Positions 1 through 11,775 of a stretch of DNA of 64,000 bases are shown here, piece after piece. A program made the translations under genes and the position numbers. Source of the DNA: Dermanyssus gallinae (Eukaryota > Arthropoda > Arachnida > Mesostigmata > Dermanyssidae). The notes under the pieces were generated by a model. It was not told the origin of the DNA. It ran no database searches and saw only the letters and a program-made list of their open reading frames with translations. Numbering within the stretch: position 1 is the first letter of the stretch; each line of letters starts with the position of its first letter. Where the stretch lies: assembly GCA_003439945.1 (NCBI GenBank), contig QVRM01002076.1, positions 1-64,000 on the forward strand, given 5' to 3'.

Positions 1-306
1 AGGAGGAGGTTTAGGGTTTAAAATACATTTACGTACGACTGAGAGAAAGCATAACAGGAGTTGGGTAAGCCCCCTAACATGCCAACGCTCAGACAGTGTG
101 GGACTCAGCCACCTAACGGCAAGTCTTGGCGCTTGACAAGAGTCGAGCGGAAGGATTAAGGCATACCCACTAAAACCCTACATATATAGACGGCAGTGCC
201 TACATATATGTATCCTCCTTAAGATGACCCTCCGACCTGCGGGATCCTTAACGCAGAAGAGTAAACTACACACAGGCGGCGGGGAAGTCTCGGAAATTTT
301 AAATCT

Positions 307-3300
307 TTAGGTCCTGCTTGTCGAGTCGCGCCTTGGCACCAACTCTCGGACGCTTTCCATCATTTTCCTTCTTCCTGTCTCTTCCTTTGCTTTCATGATC
401 CGTTGAATAGGCTTTGCAGCCACGTCCCAGTTTTTGACCGACGTAAGCATGTACGTGACTAGCTCTCCCAGCGTGTTCTTTCTGGGCAGGCCGCGTCTGG
501 TCTCGGTCCATGCGGCGCATCGCAATACTGTATGTTTCCGGAGTGTCCACCTCGTCGCAGTACAAGCATTGCGTTGTCTCAGCCTTCCCTATCCGATTTA
601 AATACACCCTAGAAATCGCCGTGACCCGTGAGAACTTGGGTCAGGTGGTATGTGAGACGGCCCCCGGGACGATTCATCCATTGGCGGATGTTCGGAATGA
701 GGTTCCTCACGAGCGCCCCTGGTTGCCCGTTCGGGATGCTATCCCACTCCTTCTGCCACCGATCGAGTGTCACCTCGCGTTCTTGTACGAGCTCGCTATC
801 TGGGTTAACCCAAAGGCGCCGACGTTCGGCTGCCTTTAGGTCCCAGGGCACTGTCTCCGCCAGCACGATTGAGGCCGCCGTGCTGATGGTGCGATACCCC
901 CGAATGATACGTAGGGCTCCGATCCGCTGGACCTTTCTCAGGATCTTTTTAGTAGCGCCTGTGTCCATTGTAGGCGACATCCAAACGGGCGAGCCAAAAA
1001 GGATGATCGACTCAGATACGGACATCAGAAGTCTCCGGACGCTATCTCTCGGGCAGCACGTGTTGGGCAATAGACGGGCGATGTCATTAGCCGCCTTTTG
1101 CGCCTTCCCAGCCGCAATCCTTACATGAGGAGTTCCTCGCAATCCTCGGTCTAAGTGTATGCCTAGGTATCTTGCCGTGTCCTTTAGCTCAATTTTTACG
1201 CCTGACAGCGTAAGCTTTAGAGGAGCACATTTCTTCTTCCCGATGAGTAGAATAGCTTCACTCTTCTGTGGTGCGAGTGTTAGGCCGGCACCTCTCATCC
1301 ACTTATCGACATCCGCCAGCGCTATGTTGGCGTATGTCTCCAGCTCTATCTTAGTTCTGGCCCTGATTGTCACAGCCAGATCATCCGCGTACGCAACCAG
1401 TTCCACTCCCGGTGGAAGATGCTGGATGTTCAGGACGTCATCGTATGCCAGATTCCAGAGAAGAGGTCCAATGATTGAACCCTGCGGCACTCCGGCAGTC
1501 ATCTCCACCTTGGTACGCCCGTTCTCTACCCGTCTATTGCTCAGGTAGTCGGAAACCAACCGCACCAGATATGGTGGGACATTCTTTCGCCGGAGCGTCT
1601 CGAGAACCACTTTCCATGGGATACTGTTAAACGCGTTTTTTACATCCAGCAACACCACTAGGAACAAATCCCTGGTTTTCCGAGTAGATTTCTTGATAAG
1701 TTCGGCCTTTGCCACCACTTTGTGGATGGCCGACAGAACAGACCTATGCTTTCGGAATCCGAACTGCATTGTTGACAATAGTCCATTTTTCTCGGCAAAG
1801 GTCCTCAGCCGATCCTCCATAATGGCTTCTACACCTTTGGCTAAAGTGCCTAACAGGCAGATCGGGCGGTGTGTCCCGTTGCCTTTGGGTAGTAGTACTA
1901 CCTCGGCGGCCTTCCAGCTCTCTGGAAGCTTACCCGTACGAAAGATCTTTGTGATGATCTTCGCCACAAGCGACGAATACTCTCTGAAGAGGAATTTTAC
2001 TGCTTCTGGCGGTATTCCATCCAAGCCAGGCGCCTTTCCAAGCTTAATTCTGTCTGCCGCAGCTAAAATTTCGCCCGTGGTAACCTCGGGGACGTCGCCA
2101 TCCGGTAAAGTCTCAAATTCAGTTCGATCGAAATGCGGGTGCTGTGGGAAAAGAGTGTTAATCACCCGAAGCTTCTCGTTCTCCTCCAGATGCTCACGCT
2201 TTGCTCCACCTATCTTGCCCCTGACGATTTTGTATGGCTTGCCCCAAGGATCCGACTCTAGCTTCTTGACCAAATCGCGCGAACAGGCTTCCTTGCTTTT
2301 GCTAATCTCTCTTCGCAGGCAGCCCTTCGCCCTTTTGTACTCAATGCCCAGTTGGCGAGTTCGCTCGGAGTCCCCTTCACTTCTACGCGCGCGGGTGTAG
2401 ATACGTCTGTACCGCATACACTCTGTACAAGCCGAGGCAATAGCGTTGTTCCACCAGAACACTGGCCTCGGTTTTATGCTAGGTCGAGCTGAAGGAGTAG
2501 ATGCTTTTTGGCACGCCCTCTTCAGTAGACTGTATAAGTCGTCTGCTGTTTCCGGCATTCCGTCGCTCTCCAGCAATCCTTCCCACGATTCCTTTAACAG
2601 TTCATTACTTTTTATGCGCCACACATGTCGCCTGACTTGAGGATGTGTCGCCTCCCTGCTGCTAGCTCCCTTCACCTTGAACTCGATGCAGTAGTGATCG
2701 CTGAGGTTCTCTTCCTCGTTTGGCACTCGCCAACCAACAATCTTTTGCGCCTGCGATGCCTTGCAGATTGTAAGGTCAATCCAGGATTCTCTTCCCCTTG
2801 AGGAGCAGTACGTAGCTTCACCATTGTTCAAGGTCACCATGTCCTCTCTGGCTAACCATTCCATAACAGCTTGCCCCCTGCTATTAGTTTCCCTCGAGCC
2901 CCACACAGGCGAAGCAGCGTTGAAGTCACCGGTAAAGATAACTAGCGGCTCCAAGCTGGCCCGCGCCGACATTGTGACGTCCTCAAGTAGCTCCTGCAGG
3001 TCCGCTAATGTACCATTGGGGCTACTATAACAGGAATAGATGCGACCCAGGCCTTTGAGTTCAACCCAGGAGAATCCTTTGCCGCTTCCTTTTCCAACTA
3101 CTTTATATTTCCGACTACTTTTACTCTCTACGATGCAGCTGGCCCTACCGTCGTCAACCGTCCATACATGTGCCTTGCGCTTGGCAAGGGTAATGTTGGG
3201 CTCGCTCAGAAGGCACAAGTTTGCCCTACGGCGTCTAGCGATCGTTTCAAGCATATTATGGGCACCTTTGCTACGGTTGCAGTTTAGCTGCAAAATGCTG

Positions 3301-3377
3301 ACGTAGTCCTGTTTACTGGCCATCATTTTTTCGTGGCTTCGACGTCCGGCATTGCGTATCGGGAGAGCTATGGGCAC
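307..3377 (-). pseudogene. R1-like ORF2: APE endonuclease and reverse transcriptase, two frameshifts
   Basis: The first 922 codons (3377 to 609) are open. An APE-type endonuclease fills roughly residues 25-240, with LQLNCNR, LLSEPN, TGDFNA and LSDH. The reverse transcriptase follows with QFGFRKHRS, the catalytic LDVKNAFNS, GVPQGS and YADD, then TARYLGIHLD of the thumb. The reading ends in TAG at 609-611 but continues in a second frame (607 to about 530, YLNRIGK then CLYCDEVDTPE) and a third (525 to 307, CAAW...R, IMKAKEE). These are the C-terminal zinc-finger region and tail of R1 proteins. All catalytic residues I looked for are present, so the lesions look recent. The start at 3377 overlaps ORF1 by 65 nt, usual for this clade. 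Confidence 0.9.
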
Positions 3378-5456
3378 GCTTTAGGCGTCCACGCTTATCG
3401 CGCAGGAGTTGCGTGAAACCTTCTTCGTCCATGGTGGTTTCCGCGCCAGTGTCCGATACTTCTTCTTGCGCCGCTGCTCCTGCCGGCGTTTCCTGCGCAG
3501 GCACCTGCCTAGCCTCTTCTGCTATCGTCGCCGCTGTAGCCACCTGCATATGAGGGGAGGAGAGACTGCGCCCCTTTAGGATCCATTCTCTGTAGACGGG
3601 ACACGCGATAGACCTTGCTCCGTGTCCCTTCACTTCGCACGTATAGCAAGCCTATTCATTCTCGCAGTTCTTGGCAATGTGGCCCACCTGTCCGCACTTG
3701 TGGCAAACCCAACCATCGACTTGCGGGTTCGTGCACTCCCAAGCGCGGTGGCCAACACGCTGACATCGCGGGCAGCACGGGACCGGTCGCCACACAACGA
3801 TGGGGCAGGTGGACCACCCCATTACAAGTTGGCCAGCGTCCAGTAGTATCTTAGCTGCACCCGCCGATGCCGTAACCGTCACGGTTAGCTTCCCACCGCT
3901 GCACCTGCGCGGCTTGTCTATCTCAACCGTACCGTTGTTACCCACGAGCGAAGCGACGGCTTTCGAGATGTTTTCCTCGGTTGTCTCTTGAGGGAGCTGC
4001 TTGATTAGCAGCCTCCTCTCTCCCAGACTAACCTTGTCCACGACGGCCTCCTTGGTAAGGGCGTCTACGAAGGTTCTTGTACCGCCGACAGCCTTCTCCG
4101 AAACGACAAGCCTAACGTCTCCGCTTCCAAGCTTCTGCCATTGTTTCACCTCTATCCCATGCTTCTTGATATCGAGCCTCTGCTGAAGCCCCAGGACATC
4201 CGCATACGAGGCTGTCCCAGTCTTTCTCAGGACGATTGAAGTGGTAGTCTTCTCCTCCTTGCCCCACCTTCTCTTCTTCTTTGTGTCACTGCCGTTCTGG
4301 CCGTCGACACCAATCACCTTGCGTCCATTCTTGCTGGTAGTCAGCCCGAGGTGAATTCCGAATTGTCGGGCAAGGCATTCAAGCAGTTTACGGGCAGTAT
4401 GGTACCCGCCTTCCTGCTCGCTGGTCAAATAACAGGGAACCGGGCTGTTACCCTGCTCGACCCCACTTGAAATCGTTACCTCATTAGCTTTATGGAGAAG
4501 GCTCTTAAGAAGAGCGTTCTCTTTAGCCAGGTCATGCTCTTTGGGGAGGCGGAGAGCAATTACAGCCCGTGTAGTTACTTCACCTTCATCACCCCTCTCC
4601 GTGACATATCGAGCCACGATCTCGCCGGCCTTCTGAGCTGTTTCGGACCTGAGGCCACCGAACTGCACCGACATGTTGTTCCACGTCACAGCATCGTCCT
4701 TCGAGCCCTCCCGAACTACTAGTAGTCGAATCGGACTCTCTTTAACAATACTGGACTTGTGCAACTTGGTGTGCGTGTACACCTGTTCAGGCCAGTTGGT
4801 CTTCACAAGCGTAGACAAATCCTCTTTCGAGTTACAGCCGAAAATCATTTTATTGATTTCATTGACTGGGTCTTTCGCAACTTCTACTATCGAGACAGGG
4901 TCCGTCTCGCAGGCCGCATCGACCATCTAAGAACGTTCTTCTCGCAGATGCAGTTACTGAGAAGACCCGGCGTGGTAGAAATCCGTTCAGCTTTATCTTC
5001 TAGCATCTCCCTTTCTTTTTGGTCTTCCTCATCTTTTCTCATGGCGGCCTTCATTTCTGCCAGCAGAGGGAGCATCCTCTCCTTGATAGTCACATGTACA
5101 TTCTTGGTGCCAATGACCTGTTTGTACGCGGCCTCAACCACAATCCCGAGCTGTTTCAGCGGTCCATTGTAGTTGACATCAAAAAGGGCGTCTTGAGGTA
5201 GCACCGTGCTTGCCTGACTGTTTTCCTCCTTCTTCTTTCCCTTTTTTGGTTTTGTGGTCACTTTCTCCTCTTTGCCTTTAACTGTGGTTCTCCCTTTATC
5301 CGCCGGCTTCCCTTTATCCGCAGACTCCTTTTCAGTCGCAACAATGGCGTCCCTGTTGACGTCCATAGAGGCCTCTTGCTCCTCCACTTCTCCCGTTCCC
5401 TTGTCCGGCAGCGCCCGAAAGGACGACATGACACTCCCTACCGTTCCACCGTCCAA
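3313..5456 (-). pseudogene. R1-like ORF1: Gag-like RNA-binding protein with CCHC knuckles, one frameshift and one nonsense codon
   Basis: Gag-like ORF1 in three pieces. The N-terminal piece (5456 to about 4930) is Lys/Glu-rich. A frameshift near 4,930 joins it to a 424-codon piece (4926 to 3652) ending with two zinc knuckles, CPRCQRVGHRAWEC and CHKCGQVGHIAKNC. An in-frame TAG at 3652-3654 interrupts the protein; the same frame then runs on to 3313 with a third knuckle-like stretch (CYTCEVKGHGARSIAC), so the TAG is a nonsense mutation rather than the true end. In the family this protein packages the element RNA. The last 65 nt overlap the ORF2 start. Confidence 0.85.
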
Positions 5457-5960
5457 CCACCACTTATGGCCTAACTACCAAAGTCGATGTAAAACGGCGA
5501 TCCCTGGCAAAACTCGCAAAAGAAATCGGTCGGTGACTATGAGAGCAGTATTGCGGGATACCGAAACCAGACGGGATCTAGGTCGCAATGCCCACTTGAT
5601 GGACCGCCTCACAGGTCCGCGCTGGATGCGCTCGTCTGCACTGTCCGTCGGACTGCGCGCGAAGATGAGACGGCTTCGGCTTCTTTCGCACACAGCGTTC
5701 GGCCAGAGCGAGACACAACTCTCCGCTAAGCCTACACCGTTAGGCACGGCGAAGCCAAGATGGCGGCAACCACACGGTACTGCGCTAACCCGTGGCTGAC
5801 GCACAAGTGTACAAGAACACCACAGAAACGAAAACCACGTAGCTCACCCGCTCGCGGAACTCCAAGGGAGAGATCGGACAAATACTTAGCAATATCTCTT
5901 TCACAGCTTCCTGGCAATTGCACCGCACACGCGACCAGAAATCACCCTAGTCTATATTCG
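5457..5960 (-). promoter_or_regulatory. 5' leader of R1-like copy 1 with a YY1/Pho-like site
   Basis: Non-coding stretch upstream of ORF1, where a non-LTR element keeps its internal promoter. On the sense (minus) strand it contains GCCGCCATCTTGG at 5,755-5,767, a full match to the YY1 consensus (GCCGCCATCTTG). Function is inferred by analogy with mammalian L1, whose 5' UTR carries a YY1 site near the transcription start. A single motif match may be chance. Confidence 0.35.
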
Positions 5961-6619
5961 TAGTAATAAACCTTTTGCGAGTCACAAAATTCACGACACT
6001 TCACCAACAGTTCCCCTTTTGTGCACAAAGTACTCCTAATCACCAAGTCTACCTGTTCCACACAAAGAAACGGATGAAGGAGTCTCCCGTACTAATATCC
6101 GACGATATTTTCCGGGACCGATCTCACATGCGTCCGCATCGTTCGTCTGCTACACGAGACTGTGCGTATGTGCTCCCTGCCACCTGTGGACGACACCGCG
6201 CGAAAACTAGGCTATACAAGCGTATCTCAAGCTTGTAGTATGGCGAAGCAGTCCACCCTGTAGAGAGTAGGACATAAACTCGTACTTCTTAACGTTCCAT
6301 TAGATGGCCTCACGTCTAACAGAATTTATTACAACGTTTTTTGCTACGAGATGAAGACACCTATTGCATACCTGAAAAAATAACTTAATCGGCAAGTCTA
6401 AAATGTAGCGTAACCGAGACAGACTATCGTATATCTTTAGTTAAATAAAAACTTCATAAACAGATATCTAATTATCAAAGGTTAATATTTCTTATTTTCG
6501 TGACAATTAACTTGAGAAACTAAACAGAAACTTCTCCTGGAGATGTGCAACATAGCTGCACCAGTCAGGTTCAAGCAAGGCACATCTTATTGATTAGGGT
6601 TTTACATTTGTATTAATGC
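5961..6619. other. No gene seen; AT-rich flank of the R1-like element
   Basis: AT-rich and without a coding region or motif I can support. It may include the outermost 5' end of the R1-like element and the genomic insertion site. Confidence 0.5.
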
Positions 6620-7465
6620 ATACATATTGTTTATTTCACAGTAACCTTGCATGTCAAGATGATACATAATTAAAAAACAATCATCATTATATACAATTTC
6701 AACACTTTAGCGACCGTCCCACCGGGAAAGAAAGTGCAAAGACCGCCGATGCGACTGGCAGCTCGCTGCGTGGTATTTAGCGCATACCTGCGAGCAGACC
6801 CGGCAACGACATTGATCGCCAACTTGGTGAAATCCTTGAGTCGAAAACACCAAGTGATGATAGCCATGTACAATGTACTTTGTGTACACGTGCCGGCTAG
6901 TGCATGCCATTCCATCTCAAAGCTCCCTGGCAAGGTACACATCTAATTGCGCTACCTCAGCCGAGGCCTCAGTCACTTTTCTCTGCCACTCTAACAAAAA
7001 TTGCAGAAGTGGTTCTGTAAAAGGTGACTTAAGCCTGGCTCTGATTGTTTCCACTGCCGATCCGCAACCAGCTAGCAGGTACAAAAAGCGGTTTTTTGCC
7101 GTCCGCGGCAAGCAAAGGGCGCGCTTCATATATATTGTGAAGCGTCTTTCTAGCTGCGCAAAATTTGCCGCTGAAAGATGGCCCCTTACCCTACCAAGGC
7201 TGCAGCTTAACACTGGTGCAATCTTAAGTTCAGAAAGACGCACTGCGGCACTCAGAGACAGTCGTCAAAGGTCTCTCATCTCTGTGTGAATAGAGACAAT
7301 AGCCGCCGGACACCTGTCGCCGATGTGCTGGGTAAAGGCCATTCCCGTATAGTGTAGTATCAGATCCAAATACGGGAAGTAGTTAAAAAAAACTCTAGCG
7401 GTTGGCCGCAACAGGGTATTACGCCTGCTGCAGCCAATCGACCCCCACGACGAAACTTGATGGCT
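6620..7465 (-). pseudogene. 3' end of an EST-family non-LTR retrotransposon (RT thumb and Cys/His tail)
   Basis: 5'-truncated copy read on the minus strand. It begins near 7,460 with KAIKFRRGGRLAAA, close to KFRRGGRLAAS in the longer copy at 57.2 kb. It continues through FAQLERRF and a tail domain (HGYHHLVF, then CRCRVCSQVCAKYH...C), and ends in a short 3' UTR with AATAAA near 6,640. Several frame changes break it. The tail motif is shared with copies at 16.3, 52.0 and 57.8 kb, which defines the family here. Left boundary estimated from the shared 3' sequence CATCTTGACATGCAAGG. Confidence 0.75.
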
Positions 7466-8689
7466 TTCGTCTTCCGTGAATTTATTTGTAGGCGCTTACG
7501 GTGAAGGTAACCTTTCTACGCCGCCGACAATACGACAAATGACACCGCGATCTCGGTGGGCCACTACTATGTTTGTATTATTAAATAATTCCTGCTGTGG
7601 TATCACTGTGGGGCATTTTAAAGAATTGTATAAGCTAACCTATATTTGTGTGCACATGTGCGTTGCGTATGCCTTAATCTATATATATATATATATATAT
7701 ATATACCCCAATAGCATTTTTATATATAGGCACACAGTTGTCGAGAGCGTCGGCTCAATCATAGGAGTACGAAAAAATTCAACATCAGTCGTCAACAATA
7801 CGAAAAAGTGGCGTTTCGTCCCAGCGAGCCTCTACAGGCAGCAGCGCCCTAAACAGACATCAACGAGAAGCACACCGGCAGCAAGTGAGTCGTCCATAAT
7901 GGACGAGTTGCTGTGGGCTTGTCTCTCGCTTGACTCCTGATGTGAACACAAAGTATTGTGGAGCGAGCTGAGTGCTTTACCCCGTGCCCTCGGTTGGCCG
8001 TACTCGTGACTGATCTGGCTCAGCGAGGCCACACAGAGAGACAGAGAGAAAGAGATCCCCTCAGAGAGGGCTGAGCCGGATTCATCGGGATCTACGTTGA
8101 TGGAAGCATGGAAGGAGCCTCCTTCAGTATGAAAGTATATACCCCCGAACCCGTGAAAAAAGATAACTCATTTTTGTTGCCGCGGTCGTTGTCAAACCTG
8201 GATATACCGAGGGCCATACTCTACGTCAAACGCGATTTCGCTTTGTGGCTTGTATGACCCAGTGATCCACCTTTATTGAATAATAGAAAGAATGAATTGT
8301 GCATTACTGATAATAATCGACGTCGACAGTGTCTAATCTCTTCTCATGAAAGTATAAGATACACTGTTTTTTCAGAGAACACGAGTTGTCAAATACGAAC
8401 ATACGACTCTAACGACGAACAATTACGAAACATGTCTTTTTCTGCTATAATGTGCTGTAGACCCGGGCAAGTTCGATCATATAGTAGGTGCGGACCAGTG
8501 ACGCTGGATAAGCATACAGCAACGTGATAATATTTTGGACATTTTATTTATAGGGTATCTGTTAGATTTTGCCCCAAACTTATGTGTGTATGGTTAAACT
8601 CGGTGAGAAATTTTGTTTTTTGGTCAATAGAAAAGGGGAGCGGAAATGTTTCGTTGGGTCGTCAAAATTTTTTGAGTTGTGTGTTCAGG
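7466..8689. other. No gene seen; contains a (TA)n tract
   Basis: No supported coding region. The ORF across 7,476-7,940 passes through the (TA)n microsatellite and matches nothing I recognise. A purine-rich GAGA-like stretch lies at about 8,030-8,055. Confidence 0.45.
7680..7705. repeat. (TA)n microsatellite
   Basis: About 13 uninterrupted TA units. Similar tracts recur at 17.1, 18.8, 19.4, 28.3, 29.3, 30.4 and 58.6 kb. Confidence 0.95.
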
Positions 8690-9469
8690 GTGGCTGTCCC
8701 GAGGATGTATAAGTTTAGAAAATGCACGATTATGAGGAAACGCATTTTTTAAAACAAATGGATACACGCGAGAGAGAGAAATTCTACATTGTATGAAAGC
8801 CTTAGCTATAGCAGGAGCTATTGTGATATTAAGAAGAATTTGCAACATAATATTATTGCACTTTTGCATATTCAAACTTTCACGCCCAGGTTCTGCAAAT
8901 AGTCCCATTACGCGACCACAATCAAAACGTTCAAATGAATGTACATCTTAAGTGACGAATTTTGGTACCAAATTGGTAGAGCTGACGTCTGTGGTTGCAA
9001 AGTGACTCAATCGTCATCTCCTGAAAGCCATATCGGATGCCGCTATCATGTTCGCTCTCTTAGTCAACCAAGTCACTCGTAAAGCCTGTAGAACTTCAGG
9101 AAAATATCTATTTTAGTCCAAATCTTGTTCGAACTAATGTCCCTCAGCCATTCGAGAAAAATTGAATTCGAAAAACGCGCTACCAATAGTGGAATCGTCA
9201 TGATGCGAGAGCAGACCAGAAGCGGCCAGCTTTTAGTCGTTCTATGGGGCGGCCCTTTGCTTGACTGTGCTTAAAGCTTGTAAAGCGTAGGCGTTTCTAC
9301 CACATGCATCGTAATGGACCGGTTGACAATTGCCAAGAAAGCGGGCATGCATTTAATGCATGGTGAGGCAGACGGTAACGCAAAGGTACGCAAAGTGTTT
9401 TCCACACAAAGGGATACCTGACAGGACAATGTTTACGAGACTACATTTTTTGCTCTACGAAACTAGATC

Positions 9470-9833
9470 CTTTCACGATTCGAACGCGAACAGTGAGACA
9501 GGTTACTAGACATGTGGGTGTAAGTCGCACCATTGTCTACGAGGTGCTAAATGACTCAGGGCTTTATCCGTACCGGCTGCAGCGAGTGCAAGCCTTGTGG
9601 TATTCAGGTATTATCAGCCGCCCAATTATTACTGTCGCTGGTTTCTGCAACAAACAGCGACCAATGTGGAATTTCCTGCACTTGTTCTCTTTACGGACGA
9701 AGCGTCCTTCACACAAGATAGTGTGTTTAACGTACACAATGTTCATTGGTGGGCCAAGGAGTTTAACACACACAATGTTCATTGGTGGGCCAAGGAGTTT
9801 AACGCACACAAAGCTTATTAGTGGGCCAAGGAG
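9470..9833 (+). pseudogene. Degenerate DDE transposase fragment (Tc1/mariner-like)
   Basis: Two frames carry pieces of one protein. The first (about 9,470-9,595) has a helix-turn-helix-like segment, HVGVSRTIVYEVL followed by GLYPYRLQRVQAL. The second (about 9,650-9,820) has WFLQQTATNVEFPALVLFTDEASF, where the D of LFTDEASF would be a catalytic aspartate. Upstream and downstream parts are missing. The resemblance to Tc1/mariner-type transposases of arthropods is from memory of the motif pattern. It sits between the inverted arms and probably belonged to that element. Confidence 0.6.
9726..9833 (+). repeat. Three tandem 36-bp units inside the transposase fragment
   Basis: Units at 9,726-9,761, 9,762-9,797 and 9,798-9,833. 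The first two differ at very few positions; the third is more diverged but keeps GTGGGCCAAGGAGTT. Since 36 is a multiple of three, the repeat stays in frame and encodes a repeated 12-residue block (FNxHNVHWWAKE). Confidence 0.9.
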
Positions 9834-10130
9834 TTACTTAAGGTGTACATAATATGCATTCGTCCGAACGTATTGGCTGTGCACGCGTAATGAAAAAAAT
9901 TCGAGAACCTGGGCGTGGATGTTCGAACCTGCAAAAGTACAATATTATAATTTTGCGAACTCTACTTAATATCATAATCGTTCCTGCTCTAGCTAATGCC
10001 AAGTATATTTCAGACAAAGTAGAATTTCCCCTTAAAGAGTCTAAAATTTCATATCTAACCATAGCAAAATGCGGGTTTAGTTCGTCGGCGATCGATTTAG
10101 GCTCGCTAATCGTGTGACCCACGCTGGAAG

Positions 10131-11775
10131 TTGAAAATAATAATGAGAGCTCTGGCTTAGCAAGCTTTCTACCGCAAGTTTTGTTAATATCGTTCTACAA
10201 ACGCCACGAGTCCGATTTATGGTCAATAAACCGATTTGTATACGAAGCCTCTCTGGTTAGACTAACAGCTCGTAATTATCGCTTTTGATGGCATAAGTAA
10301 ACGCTTACCCAGGAGGCCCGCCGTACCAAGTCAAGAAATACGTCAATACTATGCTGACCGTGCCGCCAATGCCGTCGGCGGTCCTCAGACATTTCTCTAA
10401 GAGAACTCGACGACCGTCTTGGTGGGATTGAGAAGCCTACTAAAAGAGCAAAGCATTTACTACTCGATTATGTGTAAAAGTTGATAGAGTTGTAGGTACT
10501 GTGTGAGATGCGTTGATTTGCAAATTGGCACTTCGTGATATATAGCGGACAGACGGTTGGTTAACATTTAGGCTACGCTCCACAGCTCCATCGAATACGA
10601 TATGTACTTAAATGGTATACCGGAAGCCCGGGTTAAGGAGTTTCTTGCAGCCCTCGTCAACCCATTCAGCTTCATGGACACGTCCGGTTTTCCTTCTTAA
10701 AATGGAGTTTACTTGTTAGCACTTCCACGACGTCTCATCCTCTCACTTTTTCTAGAGGTAATCGTTTTATAGCGTTAGGTTGGCACCTGGATGCCTACAT
10801 AGACCATGCCCGGTCTATGCAGCCATCCAGGTCCGATCTGTGGAACGGGGGGGGGGTTTGCCCGTGGTTTAGTATATGAGGGTTTCTAAGCGCCGTTCTA
10901 CACAAAATTAGAGCACCTTTAGTTGTAGCCTGTTTACTATCCTAGTCAATTGCAGCTACGTTAAAGTCTTTAACAATTAGTACTTAGCGGTTCTGTTAAG
11001 TCAATGCTATTCTCAGCTTTTCTGGGGATAGTGTTACTCTTTGAGGCCGTACCAGTGTTGACGCACAGACCGTAACAGACTAAAGTGTCATTTTGCAAAG
11101 TTAGCTTGCTAGCTTTACGTTCTCGTCTTAGGAGCATATTTGCTGTAACATATATTCACCTGAAATAAAGTCAGAACCAGTTCAATTAGCAGGCATGCAT
11201 TCAATTCAATTGAAATTTGCCGTTAATGAGTCAAAAAAGAAGACAACACAAATCCACCAAATGCTAAATGCGGCTTTCGACAATATAAGCCACAACAACA
11301 AATATCTAGCAAATTGTTATGATCATAGAACAATTAAACTGCGTTCACCAATATGCAGTTGTTATGTCCCCGAGCAACTAATTTCTCAGACTACAGGCCA
11401 CACACACGCACAATATTCCTCCAATCTTCAAATATACAACAAATATACTATCTGCTTAATTCTGAAGTTGTAAGTACGTACGCTAAATCATTTGGATGTA
11501 TTATTCGAATCCCGAATGCAAATATACACTCGGAAATCCGGTTTTGAGTTTGAATTTGCAACGACTTCTGGATGTGAGGCTGATCATCCAGTATCACACC
11601 TTCAAGCCACTTTACTTCAAATTCAATAAATAAACAAGCTTAATTGCTTCCACATCAACTTCTGATATCGTTAAGTAAAAGCAACTTGTCGGAAGCTCTG
11701 GTGGGGCCACCCCCTTGAATATAAACCAATAAGAAGCAATCTTTAAAAACTTTAAAATCTTTTTTAAAAAATAAG
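10131..11775. other. No gene seen; contains one strong hairpin
   Basis: No coding region I can support. The frame at 11,195-11,473 is low-complexity in composition and matches nothing known to me. A hairpin at 10,785-10,832 is followed by a G-run near 10,847. Confidence 0.45.
10785..10832. other. Imperfect 21-bp stem hairpin
   Basis: Arms 10,785-10,805 and 10,812-10,832 pair at 19 of 21 positions around a 6-nt loop. A run of G follows about 14 nt later. The arms are too short for a typical miRNA precursor. It may be the core of a small fold-back element. Confidence 0.6.

Larger units (their letters stand above)
1..5960 (-). mobile_element. R1-like non-LTR retrotransposon, copy 1 (nearly full length, inactive)
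   Basis: Minus-strand element with a 5' leader, a Gag-like ORF1 and an APE-RT ORF2 in R1-clade order, ORF2 starting inside the end of ORF1. The 3' end lies at the left edge: the first bases (AGGAGGAGG) resemble bases 58,605 onward, where a related copy shows its poly(A) tail as a T-run, so the tail is probably just outside the window. The coding potential is well kept, but I see two frameshifts in ORF2 and one frameshift plus one stop in ORF1. No 28S rDNA is visible at its 5' flank, so it is not an obvious rDNA R1 insertion. The 5' boundary near 5,960 is an estimate. Confidence 0.85.
8690..10130. mobile_element. DNA transposon remnant with about 250-bp terminal inverted repeats
   Basis: Bases 8,690-8,950 and the reverse complement of about 9,845-10,130 are clearly related, with shared blocks such as CACGCCCAGGTTCT and TGCACTTTTGCA/TGTACTTTTGCA. 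They face each other across about 900 bp that holds a broken transposase fragment. This is the layout of a cut-and-paste element with long inverted repeats. The arms are diverged and carry indels, and I could not find a target-site duplication, so the ends are approximate. Confidence 0.65.

Noticed and set aside
1..25. TTTAGGG-like motif at the left edge, reminiscent of telomeric repeats
   Set aside because: A single occurrence inside the 3' UTR of an R1-like element; not tandem.
3615..3854. Plus-strand frames opposite R1-like ORF1
   Set aside because: They are antisense shadows of a clearly conserved minus-strand protein.
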